A stretch of 64,000 bases of DNA. Origin: Thermomonas alba (GTDB lineage Bacteria > Pseudomonadota > Gammaproteobacteria > Xanthomonadales > Xanthomonadaceae). The translations under genes and the position numbers were made by a program. Shown in pieces: positions 19,963 to 29,480 of the stretch. Positions within the stretch are counted from its first letter, which is position 1. The number at the start of each line of letters is the position of its first letter. Location: positions 455,123 to 519,122 of the forward strand of contig NZ_JAJOZU010000002.1 of NCBI RefSeq assembly GCF_022419205.1. The letters run 5' to 3'. A model generated the notes under the pieces. The model was not told the origin of the DNA and did no database searches. It saw nothing but the letters and a program-made list of their open reading frames with translations.

Positions 19963-21789
19963 ATGCACGATGCCGTTTTCGATCCCGCCCTGCCCGCGCC
20001 TGCTGCTACTGTCATCACCGCCGCCGCCTTGCGCCGCGCCCTGATCGCCGGCGCGCGCCGGGTGATCGCCGCGCGCGAGGAGCTCAATCGCATCAACGTG
20101 TTCCCGGTGCCCGATGGCGATACCGGCAGCAATCTCGCCTCGACCCTTGGCAGCGTGCTGCACGGCGTGCTCGGGCGGCGCAGCCGGCATGCCGGCGAGT
20201 TGCTGGTGCAGGTCGGCAACCAAGCGATCGACGGCGCGCGCGGCAATTCCGGGGCGATCATGGCGCAGTTCCTGGTGGGCCTGGGCGAGCACGTGCGCAG
20301 TCTGCCGCGGCTGGACGCGCCGGCGCTGGCGCAGGCGGTGCGGCGTGGCGCCGACAGCGCGCGCGCGGCGCTGGCGCAGCCGGTGGAGGGCACCATCCTG
20401 AGCGTGATCGCGGCCTTTGCCGACGCTCTGGACGAGCGCGCGCGGCGTCCTGGCTGCGGTCTGCGCGAAGCGTTTGCCGCAGGGCTGCAGCGTGCGCGGC
20501 AGGCGCTGGCCGAGACGCCGCGCCAGATGCCGATGCTGCAGAAGGCCGGGGTGGTGGATGCCGGCGCGCGCGGCTTCGTGGACTGGCTGGAAGGCATCGC
20601 CGACTACGCCGAGGCTGGTCCGCGCGCGCTGCGCGCCGGCGCGGCGGCGGTCCACATCGAGGCCGAGCCGGTGGCGCACGTGCACGAGGACATCGACCCG
20701 CAGCGCCGGTTCTGCACCGAGTGCCTGGTGGTTGGGGAGGCGATCGACCGCGCGGCCCTGCGCGCGGCGCTGGAGGCGCAGGGCATCGATTCCCTGGTGG
20801 TGGCGGGCAGCCGCAGCCGGGTGCGCGTGCACGGCCATGCCGGCGCGCCGCAGACGCTGTTCGACGTGTGCGCCGGATTCGGCCGGGTGGAGGCGATGAA
20901 GGCCGACGACATGCTGCTGCAGCAGCGCAGCGTGGAATCACCGGGGCAGGTGGCGGTGCTCACCGACAGCGCCGCCGACCTTCCGCAGGAGTTGGCCGAC
21001 CGCTACGGCATCCACGTGGTGCCGGTGCGGGTGAGCCTGGACGGGCGCGATTATCTCGACCGGCTGGGGCTGACCGCAGCCGAGTTCTATCGGCGCATGG
21101 CGGCCTCGGCGCAGCTGCCGCAGACCAGCCAGCCGCCGCCGGGCGATTTTCGGCGTGTGTTCGAGCACGTGCTGGCCTACCAGCCGGCGGCGGTGTACGT
21201 GGGCCTGTCGCGGCCGCTGTCGGGCACGTTGCAGTCGGCCGAGACCGCCGCGCGCGCGCAGGCGCGGCCGCTGCGGTGCGTGGACAGCGGGCAGGTCAGC
21301 GCCGGGCAGGCGCTCTTGGCCTGGCGCGCCGGCGAACTGGCGCAGGCCGGCGCGGATGCCGAGGCGATCGCCGCCGAGATCCGGCGGTTGCGCCCGCTCA
21401 CCCGCACCTGGGCGATGGCACGCGACATCCGCCACGCCGTGCGCGGCGGCCGCATTCCGCGCTGGGCCGGCCCGCTGGTGCGCTGGACCGGGCTGACCCC
21501 GATCGCCAAGGTCAGCCCCGAGGGCCTGCTGAAGGTGGCCGGCGGGCTGCTGGCGCGGCGGCGCGCGCCGGAGGCCTTCGCCCGCCACGTCGCGCGGCGG
21601 GTGCCAGCCGGCCAGCGCTGGCGGCTGATCGTCGGGCATGCCGATGCCCTGGCCGACGGCGAGCGCCTGCTGGCGGCGCTGCGGCAGCGCCTGGACGTGG
21701 CGGAAGCGTATCTGGTCGAAGTGGGGCCGGCGGTCGGCGCGCATGCCGGCCAGGGCACCCTGGTGGTGGGGCTGCAGCCGGCGCCGTGA
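19963..21789 (+). CDS. FakA-FakB fusion: DAK2/DhaL kinase domain plus DegV fatty-acid-binding domain
   Basis: One 608-residue chain joins both parts of bacterial fatty acid kinase. Residues about 20-210 are a DhaL/DAK2 kinase domain with the metal-ATP motif FPVPDGDTGSN (D51, D53) and GARGNSGAIMAQF. Residues about 240-320 resemble the FakA middle domain (RFCTECLVVGE, DSLVVAGSRSRVRVHGH). From about 330 a DegV/FakB lipid-binding domain follows (VAVLTDSAADLP, LPQTSQPPPGDF, GLSRPLSGT, GGRIPRW). FakB holds a fatty acid while FakA phosphorylates it. The product, acyl-phosphate, is the substrate of PlsY, encoded 58 nt downstream. CACACT ends 6 nt before ATG 19963, fitting a leaderless start, though weakly. 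Confidence 0.85.
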   Translation: MHDAVFDPALPAPAATVITAAALRRALIAGARRVIAAREELNRINVFPVPDGDTGSNLASTLGSVLHGVLGRRSRHAGELLVQVGNQAIDGARGNSGAIMAQFLVGLGEHVRSLPRLDAPALAQAVRRGADSARAALAQPVEGTILSVIAAFADALDERARRPGCGLREAFAAGLQRARQALAETPRQMPMLQKAGVVDAGARGFVDWLEGIADYAEAGPRALRAGAAAVHIEAEPVAHVHEDIDPQRRFCTECLVVGEAIDRAALRAALEAQGIDSLVVAGSRSRVRVHGHAGAPQTLFDVCAGFGRVEAMKADDMLLQQRSVESPGQVAVLTDSAADLPQELADRYGIHVVPVRVSLDGRDYLDRLGLTAAEFYRRMAASAQLPQTSQPPPGDFRRVFEHVLAYQPAAVYVGLSRPLSGTLQSAETAARAQARPLRCVDSGQVSAGQALLAWRAGELAQAGADAEAIAAEIRRLRPLTRTWAMARDIRHAVRGGRIPRWAGPLVRWTGLTPIAKVSPEGLLKVAGGLLARRRAPEAFARHVARRVPAGQRWRLIVGHADALADGERLLAALRQRLDVAEAYLVEVGPAVGAHAGQGTLVVGLQPAP

Positions 21790-21847
21790 GTCCGCAGGCC
21801 GCGCCGCGCAGGTGCGGGCCGCGCGCGCGGCTGCGTATCATCCGCGC

Positions 21848-22468
21848 ATGACGATGACGCTTGCCGATGCCGGCGTGCTGCTGGCCGCCTACCTGCTGGG
21901 CTCGCTGTCTGGCAGCCTGCTGCTGGGCCGCCTGCGCGGAGTGGACATCCGCCGTCACGGCAGCGGCAACGCCGGCGGCACCAATGCGCTGCGCACCCTG
22001 GGCTGGCGCTTCGCGCTGGGAGTGGTGGCGATCGATGTCGGCAAGGGCGCGCTCGCGGCCTGGCTGGGCCTGCGCCTGGCGCCGGGCTGGGCGTATCCGG
22101 CGGCGGCGCTGGCGGTGGTCGGCCACGTGTGGCCGTTGTGGCATGGCTTCCGCGGCGGCAAAGGCGCCGCCACCGCGGTCGGCGCGCTGCTGGTGCTGTG
22201 GCCGCAAGCGGTTCTGCCGCTGCTTGCTGTGTGGGGGTTGGTGTTGCTGAGTAGCGGCTATGTCGGCCTGTCCACCGTGCTGGCCGGGCTCAGCCTGCCA
22301 CTGCTCGCCTACTGGCAGGCGGCGGCGTCTGCGCGAATGGTGTTTGCGCTTGCCCTGGCGCTGTTTTTGCTGTTCACCCATCGCAGCAATCTGCAGCGGC
22401 TGTGGCGCGGCACCGAATCCCGCTTCGAACGGGCGCGCCTGTGGCACCGCTGGCGGTCGCGCGCATGA
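21848..22468 (+). CDS. plsY: Acyl-phosphate:glycerol-3-phosphate acyltransferase
   Basis: PlsY transfers an acyl group from acyl-phosphate to sn-glycerol-3-phosphate, the first step of membrane phospholipid synthesis. The 206-residue, multi-helix inner-membrane protein shows the three family motifs: GSLSGSLLLGRL near the start with GSGNAGGTNALRTLG, GHVWPLWHGFRGGKGAAT, and SSGYVGLSTV. TATCAT (21836-21841) ends exactly 6 nt before ATG 21848, with no Shine-Dalgarno, so the mRNA is probably leaderless. It follows the fatty-acid-kinase fusion and overlaps birA by ATGA. Confidence 0.95.
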   Translation: MTMTLADAGVLLAAYLLGSLSGSLLLGRLRGVDIRRHGSGNAGGTNALRTLGWRFALGVVAIDVGKGALAAWLGLRLAPGWAYPAAALAVVGHVWPLWHGFRGGKGAATAVGALLVLWPQAVLPLLAVWGLVLLSSGYVGLSTVLAGLSLPLLAYWQAAASARMVFALALALFLLFTHRSNLQRLWRGTESRFERARLWHRWRSRA

Positions 22469-23454
22469 GCGAGGGGCGTGACGAGCGCGCGCTGCTGCAG
22501 CGGCTGGCGCAAGGGCCGGTCAGCGGCGACGTGCTGGCCGGCGAGCTCGGGCTGACCCGCGCGGCGGTGTGGAAGCGGATCGAGGCCCTGCGCGCGGCCG
22601 GCCTGGCGATCACCGCGCTGCCCGGGCGCGGCTACCATCTGGCACAGGCGCTGGATCTGCTGGAGGCGGACGCCATCCGCGCCGCGCTGCCCGCCGCCGT
22701 GCGCGCCGAGCTGGCCGCGCTGGAGGTGGCGTGGACGCTGGACTCCACCAACACCTGCCTGCTGCAGCGCGAGACCCCGGCGCGCGGCTGCGCGGTGCTG
22801 CTGGCCGAACGCCAGACCGCCGGGCGTGGGCGCCGCGGCCGCCGCTGGGCATCGCCGCTGGCGGCGCATGTGTACCTGTCGCTGGCGCGCCGCTTCGAAG
22901 GCGGGCTGGCGCGCCTGGCGGGCTTGAGCCTGGTGGCCGGGATCGCCGCCGCGGAGGCGCTGCAGGCGCTGGGATTCGCGCCGGTGCGCCTGAAGTGGCC
23001 GAACGACCTGGTGGTGGCCGAGGGCGCCGGGCTGCGCAAGCTCGGCGGGCTGCTGGTGGAAGGCGGCGGCGAGGCCGGCGGCGCGGCGCGTGCGGTGGTC
23101 GGGCTGGGCCTGAACGTGCGCATGCCGCCCGCCTTCGCCGCGGCCATCGACCAGCCCTGGATCGACCTGGCGGCCCTCGCGTCGCCGCCGCCGCCGCGCA
23201 ACGCGGTGGTGGCGCAGCTGCTGCGGCACCTGCTGCCCGCGCTGGCGCAGTTCGATGCCGAAGGCCTGGCGCCATTCCTGCCGCGCTATGCCGCGCTGGA
23301 TGCGCTCGCCGGGCGCCGGATATGGCTGCACGAGGCGGCCGGAACCTCTTCCGCGCAGGCGTTGGGGCTGGCCGCCGACGGCGCGCTGCGGGTGCGCGGC
23401 GAGGACGGCCGCGAGCGCTTGCTGCACGCCGGCGAAGTGAGCGTGCGCGCATGA
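22465..23454 (+). CDS. birA: Biotin--[acetyl-CoA-carboxylase] ligase and biotin repressor
   Basis: The 329-residue product has an N-terminal winged helix (GDVLAGELGLTRAAVWKRIEALRAAG), so it can act as a DNA-binding repressor as well as a ligase. The ligase core shows the biotinyl-AMP loop AERQTAGRGRRGRRW, KWPNDLVV and KLGGLLVEG, and a C-terminal SH3-like domain follows. It biotinylates AccB for malonyl-CoA formation, which links it functionally to the neighbouring lipid gene plsY. Start and stop overlap plsY and coaX by ATGA on both sides, implying coupled translation. Confidence 0.95.
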   Translation: MSEGRDERALLQRLAQGPVSGDVLAGELGLTRAAVWKRIEALRAAGLAITALPGRGYHLAQALDLLEADAIRAALPAAVRAELAALEVAWTLDSTNTCLLQRETPARGCAVLLAERQTAGRGRRGRRWASPLAAHVYLSLARRFEGGLARLAGLSLVAGIAAAEALQALGFAPVRLKWPNDLVVAEGAGLRKLGGLLVEGGGEAGGAARAVVGLGLNVRMPPAFAAAIDQPWIDLAALASPPPPRNAVVAQLLRHLLPALAQFDAEGLAPFLPRYAALDALAGRRIWLHEAAGTSSAQALGLAADGALRVRGEDGRERLLHAGEVSVRA

Positions 23455-24170
23455 GCACCTGGCTGTTCGATCTCGGCAATACTCGCCTGAAATGCGCCCC
23501 GCTGCTGGAGGAGGGACAGATCGGCGCGGTGCGCGCACTGGCGCACGACGAGGGCGAGGCCTGGCTGCAGGGGCTGCCGTCCGGCGCGGTGGCCTGCATC
23601 GCCAGCGTGGCCTCCGATACGCGCCGGGTGGCGCTGCTGGAATCGCTGCTGCCGCGCTTCGCGCGGATACATCTGGTCGCCACCGAGGCCGCGCTGGGCC
23701 CGCTGCGGATCGCCTATGCCGCCCCGCAGCGGTTGGGCGTGGATCGCTTCCTGGCCATGCTCGGCCAATGCGACGGACAGGCCATGCTGGTGGTGGGGGT
23801 CGGCACCGCGCTCACCCTCGACCTGGTGGATGCCGCGGGGCGCCATCGCGGCGGCCGCATCGCGCCATCCCCCGAGCTGATGCGCGCATCGCTGCACGCG
23901 CGCGCCGCGCAGCTGCCGGAGTGCGGCGGCGCGTATGCCGAGTTCGCGGACGATACCGCCGCTGCGCTGGCTTCCGGCTGCGAGGGCGCGGCGCTGGCGC
24001 TGATCGAGCGCAGTCTGCGCGCCGCGCGCGATCTGCTGGGAAAGACGCCGACGCTGCGCCTGCACGGCGGCGGCGCCGAGGCGCTGCGCGCGCACCTGCC
24101 CACGCATGTGTGGGTGCCGGATGCGGTGCTGCAGGGGCTGGCGCGCTGGCACGCGCTGCGGATCGCATAA
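23451..24170 (+). CDS. coaX: Type III pantothenate kinase
   Basis: CoaX phosphorylates pantothenate, the first step of coenzyme A synthesis; unlike CoaA it is not feedback-inhibited. The 239-residue ASKHA-fold product has the phosphate-1 motif FDLGNTRLKCA, the PQRLGVDRFLAM substrate segment, phosphate-2 GVGTALTLDLVD, GGRIAPSPELM and the adenosine motif LHGGGAEAL. It overlaps birA by ATGA, an arrangement common in gammaproteobacteria. The later CoA step genes coaC and coaB are near 52 kb. Confidence 0.95.
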   Translation: MSTWLFDLGNTRLKCAPLLEEGQIGAVRALAHDEGEAWLQGLPSGAVACIASVASDTRRVALLESLLPRFARIHLVATEAALGPLRIAYAAPQRLGVDRFLAMLGQCDGQAMLVVGVGTALTLDLVDAAGRHRGGRIAPSPELMRASLHARAAQLPECGGAYAEFADDTAAALASGCEGAALALIERSLRAARDLLGKTPTLRLHGGGAEALRAHLPTHVWVPDAVLQGLARWHALRIA

Positions 24171-24179
24171 ACTGCGGCG

Positions 24180-24863
24180 ATGCTGCTGCGCGCCGCCATC
24201 GTCATGCTGGTCATGCTCAACCTCGGCGCCGCCGGCTGGTGGGCCTTCGCGCCCGCGCCGCCGGTGGATGCCCCGGTGCGCGAGGGTCCGGGCTTGCGCC
24301 TGCTGACGGAAGCTACGCCTTCCGCCGCGGGGGCGACCAGCGCGCTGCCTGCACCCGCCACGCCCTCCACCACAGCCGCCGCGACGGCCGCGCCCCCTGC
24401 GGTCGCATCCCCGGCAGCGGCCTCCTGCCTGCGCTTCGGTCCGTTCGCGGACACGACCGCGCGCGATGCCGCGCAGGTGGCGCTGGCTGCGCTCGGGGCG
24501 TCGGTGCGCGTGGTGCCGGCCGCCGCCGGCAAGGCGCGCGGCTGGAAGGTGTTCCTGCCGCCGCAGCCCTCGCGCGAGCAAGCGCAGGCGCTGGCCGAGC
24601 GCCTGCAGGCCTCCGGCGTGCGCGACCTGTTCGTGCTGACGGCAGGCGAGGACGCCAACGGCATCGCGCTGGGGCGTTTCAGCAGCGAAGCCGGCGCGCG
24701 CCGGCGAGTGGAAGAACTGGCCGGCAAGGGCGTGCAGGCGCAGATGGCCCCGGTGGAACCGGCCGCTGGAGTGGGCTGGCTGGACGCGCGCATCCCCGCT
24801 GGCGTGGAGCCGGCGCGGGTGGCGGCGATTGCGCCCGCGAAGGCCTGCCCTGCGGCGCGCTGA
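24180..24863 (+). CDS. SPOR-domain membrane protein
   Basis: The 227-residue product has one N-terminal membrane anchor (AAIVMLVMLNLGAAGWWAF), an alanine/proline/threonine-rich linker (residues about 45-85) and a C-terminal SPOR-like region (CLRFGPFADTTARDAAQVAL, WKVFLPPQ, IALGRFSSEAGARRRVEELA). SPOR domains bind denuded peptidoglycan at the division septum. TAAACT (24168-24173) ends exactly 6 nt before ATG 24180 and overlaps the coaX stop, so the gene seems to have its own leaderless promoter. It is the last protein gene before tRNA-Thr. Confidence 0.8.
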   Translation: MLLRAAIVMLVMLNLGAAGWWAFAPAPPVDAPVREGPGLRLLTEATPSAAGATSALPAPATPSTTAAATAAPPAVASPAAASCLRFGPFADTTARDAAQVALAALGASVRVVPAAAGKARGWKVFLPPQPSREQAQALAERLQASGVRDLFVLTAGEDANGIALGRFSSEAGARRRVEELAGKGVQAQMAPVEPAAGVGWLDARIPAGVEPARVAAIAPAKACPAAR

Positions 24864-24906
24864 GCCGCGGCCAGCGCCGGTCGTGGCTGCTAGAATCCAC
24901 CATCCT

Positions 24907-24982
24907 GCCGCTTTAGCTCAGTCGGTAGAGCAGCTGTCTTGTAAACAGCAGGTCGTCCGTTCGATCCGGACAAGCGGCACCA
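24907..24982 (+). tRNA. tRNA-Thr (anticodon TGT)
   Basis: A 76-nt cloverleaf with encoded CCA is present. The acceptor arm is GCCGCTT with AAGCGGC. The anticodon stem is GCTGT/ACAGC with loop CTTGTAA, anticodon TGT at 24940-24942. The T-arm is GTCCG TTCGATC CGGAC. It reads ACA and, by wobble, other Thr codons. Confidence 0.97.
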
Positions 24983-25032
24983 GCGTCGAGGCCCGTGATG
25001 TGCCGGCATCTGGCATCACTCCAGGAGGATTC

Positions 25033-25956
25033 ATGAGCCGTTCCTATCTACCCGTCTCTGTGTTCGGCGCTCCCACCGACATCGGCGCCTCCCGGCGCGG
25101 GGCTTCGATGGGGCCGGAAGCCCTGCGCGTGGCCGGTTTGGTGGAGGCGTTGGCTGCGCGCGGCGTCGATGTGCGCGATGTCGGCGATGTGCAAGGCCCG
25201 CGCAATCCGATGGCGCCGCCTCAAGGCGGCTATCGCCATCTCGAAGAAGTGGCGGCCTGGAATCGCGCGGTGTTCGACTGCGCCACTCGCGAGCTGCAGG
25301 ATGGCCGCCTGCCGATCCTGCTCGGCGGCGACCATTGCCTGGCGATCGGCTCGATCGCCGCGGTGGCCGCGCACTGCCGCGCCAGCGGCAAGCGCCTGCG
25401 CGTGCTGTGGCTGGACGCGCACGCCGATTTCAACACCTCCGAAATCACCCCCAGCGGCAACATCCACGGCATGCCGGTGGCCTGCCTGTGCGGGCTGGGC
25501 CCGGAGGCGCTGACTCGCCTTGGCGGGGTGACCCCCGCGATCACGCCGGATCAGGTGCGCCAGATCGGCATCCGCTCGGTCGATCCGGGCGAGAAGCGGC
25601 TGGTCAAGGACTATGGGCTCGATATCTACGACATGCGCTACATCGACGAGGTCGGCATGCGCCGCGCGATGGAAGAGGCGCTGGAAGGGGTGGATGCGGA
25701 CACCCACCTGCACGTGAGTTTCGACGTGGACATGCTGGACCCGGCCATCGCCCCCGGAACCGGCACCCGGGTGCCGGGCGGGATCAACTACCGCGAGGCG
25801 CAGCTGATCATGGAGATGGTGGCGGATACCGGCCGCCTGGGCTCGCTCGACGTGGTCGAGATCAACCCGACCCTGGACAAGCGCAACGCCACCGCGAAGC
25901 TGGCGGTCGATCTGGTCGAGAGCCTGTTCGGCAAATCCACCCTGATGCGCGACTGA
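25033..25956 (+). CDS. Arginase
   Basis: The enzyme hydrolyses arginine to ornithine and urea. The 307-residue product has the manganese-ligand motifs of the ureohydrolase family: GGDHCLAIGS, WLDAHADFNTSE, and HVSFDVDMLDPAIAPGTGT, plus SLDVVEINPTLD near the end. The GNIHGMP segment points to arginase and away from agmatinase. AGGAGG lies 6 nt before ATG 25033. It is 50 nt downstream of tRNA-Thr and may be read through from it. The only other arginine-linked gene in the window is the DDAH-like gene at 15 kb. Confidence 0.93.
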   Translation: MSRSYLPVSVFGAPTDIGASRRGASMGPEALRVAGLVEALAARGVDVRDVGDVQGPRNPMAPPQGGYRHLEEVAAWNRAVFDCATRELQDGRLPILLGGDHCLAIGSIAAVAAHCRASGKRLRVLWLDAHADFNTSEITPSGNIHGMPVACLCGLGPEALTRLGGVTPAITPDQVRQIGIRSVDPGEKRLVKDYGLDIYDMRYIDEVGMRRAMEEALEGVDADTHLHVSFDVDMLDPAIAPGTGTRVPGGINYREAQLIMEMVADTGRLGSLDVVEINPTLDKRNATAKLAVDLVESLFGKSTLMRD

Positions 25957-25975
25957 GCGGGGTGTCGCGCGGACA

Positions 25976-26004
25976 TTGCGCCGCTGCCGGCCTGCTTCTA
26001 AGCT
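25976..26004 (+). promoter_or_regulatory. Sigma-70-like promoter of the entericidin gene
   Basis: TTGCGC (25976-25981) and TAAGCT (25999-26004) are 17 bp apart, between the arginase stop and the entericidin start. Confidence 0.5.
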
Positions 26005-26035
26005 GCCGCCGTCGTTTCACCGCAGGAGAGTTTCG

Positions 26036-26167
26036 ATGATGCGTATCGGCAAGTGGGTACTGACCATGCTGGCGTGCACGCTGCTTTTGTCTGCCTGCAA
26101 TACGGTCGAAGGCATTGGCAAGGATGTGAAGAAGGCCGGCGAAGCGATCGAGCGCGCCGGTAAGTAA
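26036..26167 (+). CDS. Entericidin A/B family lipoprotein
   Basis: The 43-residue peptide has a lipoprotein signal (WVLTMLACTLLLSAC) and the characteristic mature part CNTVEGIGKDVKKAGEAIER. Entericidins are small membrane lipopeptides; in E. coli they form a toxin/antidote pair induced by stress, but many bacteria have one copy of unknown role, as here. CAGGAG precedes the tandem start ATGATG at 26036/26039. A promoter lies at 25976-26004 and a hairpin follows at 26186-26215, so it is probably a single-gene unit. Confidence 0.9.
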   Translation: MMRIGKWVLTMLACTLLLSACNTVEGIGKDVKKAGEAIERAGK

Positions 26168-26185
26168 GCGGGCACAGGGCAAGGC

Positions 26186-26215
26186 GCACGGGGCGGAGAT
26201 ATGTAGGCCCCGTGC
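26186..26215 (+). terminator. Hairpin downstream of the entericidin gene
   Basis: A perfect 9-bp stem (GCACGGGGC and GCCCCGTGC, 12-nt loop) lies between the entericidin gene and trpS. No T-tract follows. Confidence 0.5.
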
Positions 26216-26290
26216 ACGGCTTGGGCGCGGTTGTATCGCGCCGCGCCGGTTAGAATGCGGCGCTCTGTCCGTGCCAGCGCACACCGTCGA

Positions 26291-27610
<1,320 letters not shown>

Positions 27611-27631
27611 GCGCGCCGCAGGCGGGAGGGA

Positions 27632-28020
27632 TCAATCCCAGGTTCGCGGCGGAAGCCCGCGCTCGGGATGTGCCATCGGCACCGCGCAGAACCGCTGGCC
27701 GGTCGGTGCTTCCATCACCCACCAGCGTTCGTGCACGAAGGCGATCTTCTTCGCGCCCAGCGCTTCCAGCCGGGCAGCCTTGGCGTGCACGTCGTCCGTC
27801 TCGATGGCGAGTGCACGCGCGAGGCGTGCTCCACCTGTTGCACCTCGATGTGCAGGTCGCCGGACGTCTCGCCCAGCCGCTGGTAGCGCGCGGCGGCGTC
27901 GCCCGCATCGCGCTCGGCGACGGTGCACCCCAGGGCCTGCGCCCGGAAGTCGGTGGCGGCGTCGAGCCCGTCGGTCCTGCAGTCGATGATGAAGCCGGCC
28001 AGGCGGCTGCGATGGGCCAT
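27632..28020 (-). pseudogene. VOC/glyoxalase-like protein, single frameshift
   Basis: Two overlapping minus-strand frames together encode a 129-residue vicinal-oxygen-chelate protein. The first half (AHRSRLAGFIIDCRTD to HIEVQQVEHASRVH) ends in the wrong frame at about 27811. The second half resumes one frame over (LAIETDDVHAKAARLEALGA, FVHERWWVMEAPTGQRF). Relatives read HL at the junction, so one C seems to be missing between 27810 and 27811 (CAC-TCG where CAC-CTC is expected). It is either a recent pseudogene or a sequencing error. The ATG is at 28020. Function in relatives is unknown. Confidence 0.8.
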
Positions 28021-28098
28021 GGCGGGAGCTCCAGTGGGCGAGCCGTCATGCGAGCGCCAGCCTGCATCTGCAGGCGCAGCAGGCGGCATCAACGACGA

Positions 28099-28118
28099 CG
28101 GCGGGCCGGGGCCCGCCG
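28099..28118 (-). terminator. Hairpin downstream of the E2 gene
   Basis: A 9-bp inverted repeat (CGGCGGGCC, GG, GGCCCGCCG) lies 24 nt after the E2 stop on the minus strand. No T-tract is seen. Confidence 0.45.
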
Positions 28119-28141
28119 CCGAGGGGATCATTGTCGCGGGA

Positions 28142-29470
28142 TCACTGTGGCAGCGCCAGGTCGTCCAGCAGCGCCTTGAGGAAGCGCGCCGCCTCGCCAC
28201 CGGTGCAGGCGCGGTGGTCGAAGGTCAGCGAGATCGGCAGGCGGCGGTGCACCTCGATGCCGCCGATCACCGCCACAACGTCGTGGCACAGCTTGCCGGC
28301 GCCGACGATGGCGACGCACGGCGGGACCACCACCGGCGTGGCGTAGCGGCCGGCGAACATCCCGAAGTTGGACAGCGAGATGGTGTAGCCGGTGAGCTCG
28401 CTGGCCGGGATGGTGCGGCTCTCCACCTGCGAGCGCAGGCGGTTGATGCCTTCACGGATGCCGCGCGCGTCCAGCATGTCGGCATTGCGCAGGGCCGGCA
28501 CGAACAGACCGTCGTCGGTGTCCACCGCGATGCCGATGTCCACGTGTGGATGCAGCGTGCGGCTCAGCGCCTCGCCATCGAACCAGGCGTTCAGCGCCGG
28601 CACTGCCTTGCAGGCAGCCACGATCGCCCGCACCAGGCGCGCGGTGATGTCCTGCTTGCCGATCCAGGCGTGCAGGTCGGCGTCGTCCACCAGGGTGGTA
28701 GGCACCACTTTGGCGTGGGCATCGGCCATCACCCGCGCCATGTTGCGGCGCACGCCCTTGAGCTGCTCGGGCTGGCCGGAGGCGGCCACGCCCGGCGGCT
28801 GGGTGCGCATCGGCTTGCCGGACTGCGACAGCGCGCTGCGCTGTAACGGGGCGGCGGCGGTCACGGGCGCCGCCGCGGCGACGCTACGGGCAGGCGTGGC
28901 GCCAGCCTTGGCCGAGCCGTCCGCGGCGGCGCGCTTGACGTCGTCCATGGTCACCGTGCCGTCCGGGCCGCTGGGACGCACGCGGGCGAGGTCCACGCCC
29001 AGCTTGCGCGCCATCGCCCGCACGGCGGGCACGGCCTTGACCCCGCCCACTGCGACCGCGGCTTCGCTCACCACCGTATCGCCGACCTGCATCGCGCCGA
29101 CGACGGTGCCGGCATCTTGCGGCTGCGCCTTGGCGGCGGGCGCCGGCGCGGGTGCCGCAGGCGCCGCGGGTTCCGTCGCGGCGTGGTGGTGATGGCCGGT
29201 GTCCTGCCCTTCCGCGCGCTGCGGCAGGCTGGGGTCGATCTCGAACTCGGCCAGCAGGGCGCCGGTGGCGATCACATCGCCGGGGCCGCCGGCGAGCTTG
29301 AGCACCTTGCCGGACACCGGCGAGGGGACGTCCACGACCGCCTTGGCGGTTTCCATCGAGACCAGGTTCTCGTCCAGACGGATGATGTCGCCTTCCTTGA
29401 CGTACCACTCCACGATGGTGGCGTCCGGCAGGCCTTCGCCGAGATCGGGCAGAAAGAACTTCTTGCTCAT
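28142..29470 (-). CDS. Dihydrolipoamide acyltransferase (E2) of a 2-oxoacid dehydrogenase
   Basis: The 442-residue E2 has a lipoyl domain (residues 1-80, lipoyl lysine in SMETAKAVVDV), an Ala/Pro linker with a natural HHHH, a peripheral-subunit-binding domain (VPAVRAMARKLGVDLARV, GTVTMDDV) and the catalytic core. It passes acyl groups to CoA. The active-site motif is DHRACTGG: histidine 419 is present, but the usual HxxxDG aspartate is threonine 423. The operon order on the minus strand is E1alpha, E1beta, E2. Specificity could be pyruvate or branched-chain 2-oxoacids; xanthomonads need the latter for iso-fatty acids. No E3 gene is nearby. Confidence 0.92.
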   Translation of the reverse strand: MSKKFFLPDLGEGLPDATIVEWYVKEGDIIRLDENLVSMETAKAVVDVPSPVSGKVLKLAGGPGDVIATGALLAEFEIDPSLPQRAEGQDTGHHHHAATEPAAPAAPAPAPAAKAQPQDAGTVVGAMQVGDTVVSEAAVAVGGVKAVPAVRAMARKLGVDLARVRPSGPDGTVTMDDVKRAAADGSAKAGATPARSVAAAAPVTAAAPLQRSALSQSGKPMRTQPPGVAASGQPEQLKGVRRNMARVMADAHAKVVPTTLVDDADLHAWIGKQDITARLVRAIVAACKAVPALNAWFDGEALSRTLHPHVDIGIAVDTDDGLFVPALRNADMLDARGIREGINRLRSQVESRTIPASELTGYTISLSNFGMFAGRYATPVVVPPCVAIVGAGKLCHDVVAVIGGIEVHRRLPISLTFDHRACTGGEAARFLKALLDDLALPQ

Positions 29471-29480
29471 GGGGCGTCCT

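Noticed and set aside
29180-29200. HHHH in the E2 linker as a cloning tag
   Set aside because: It lies in a natural Ala/Pro interdomain linker within an ordinary chromosomal operon.
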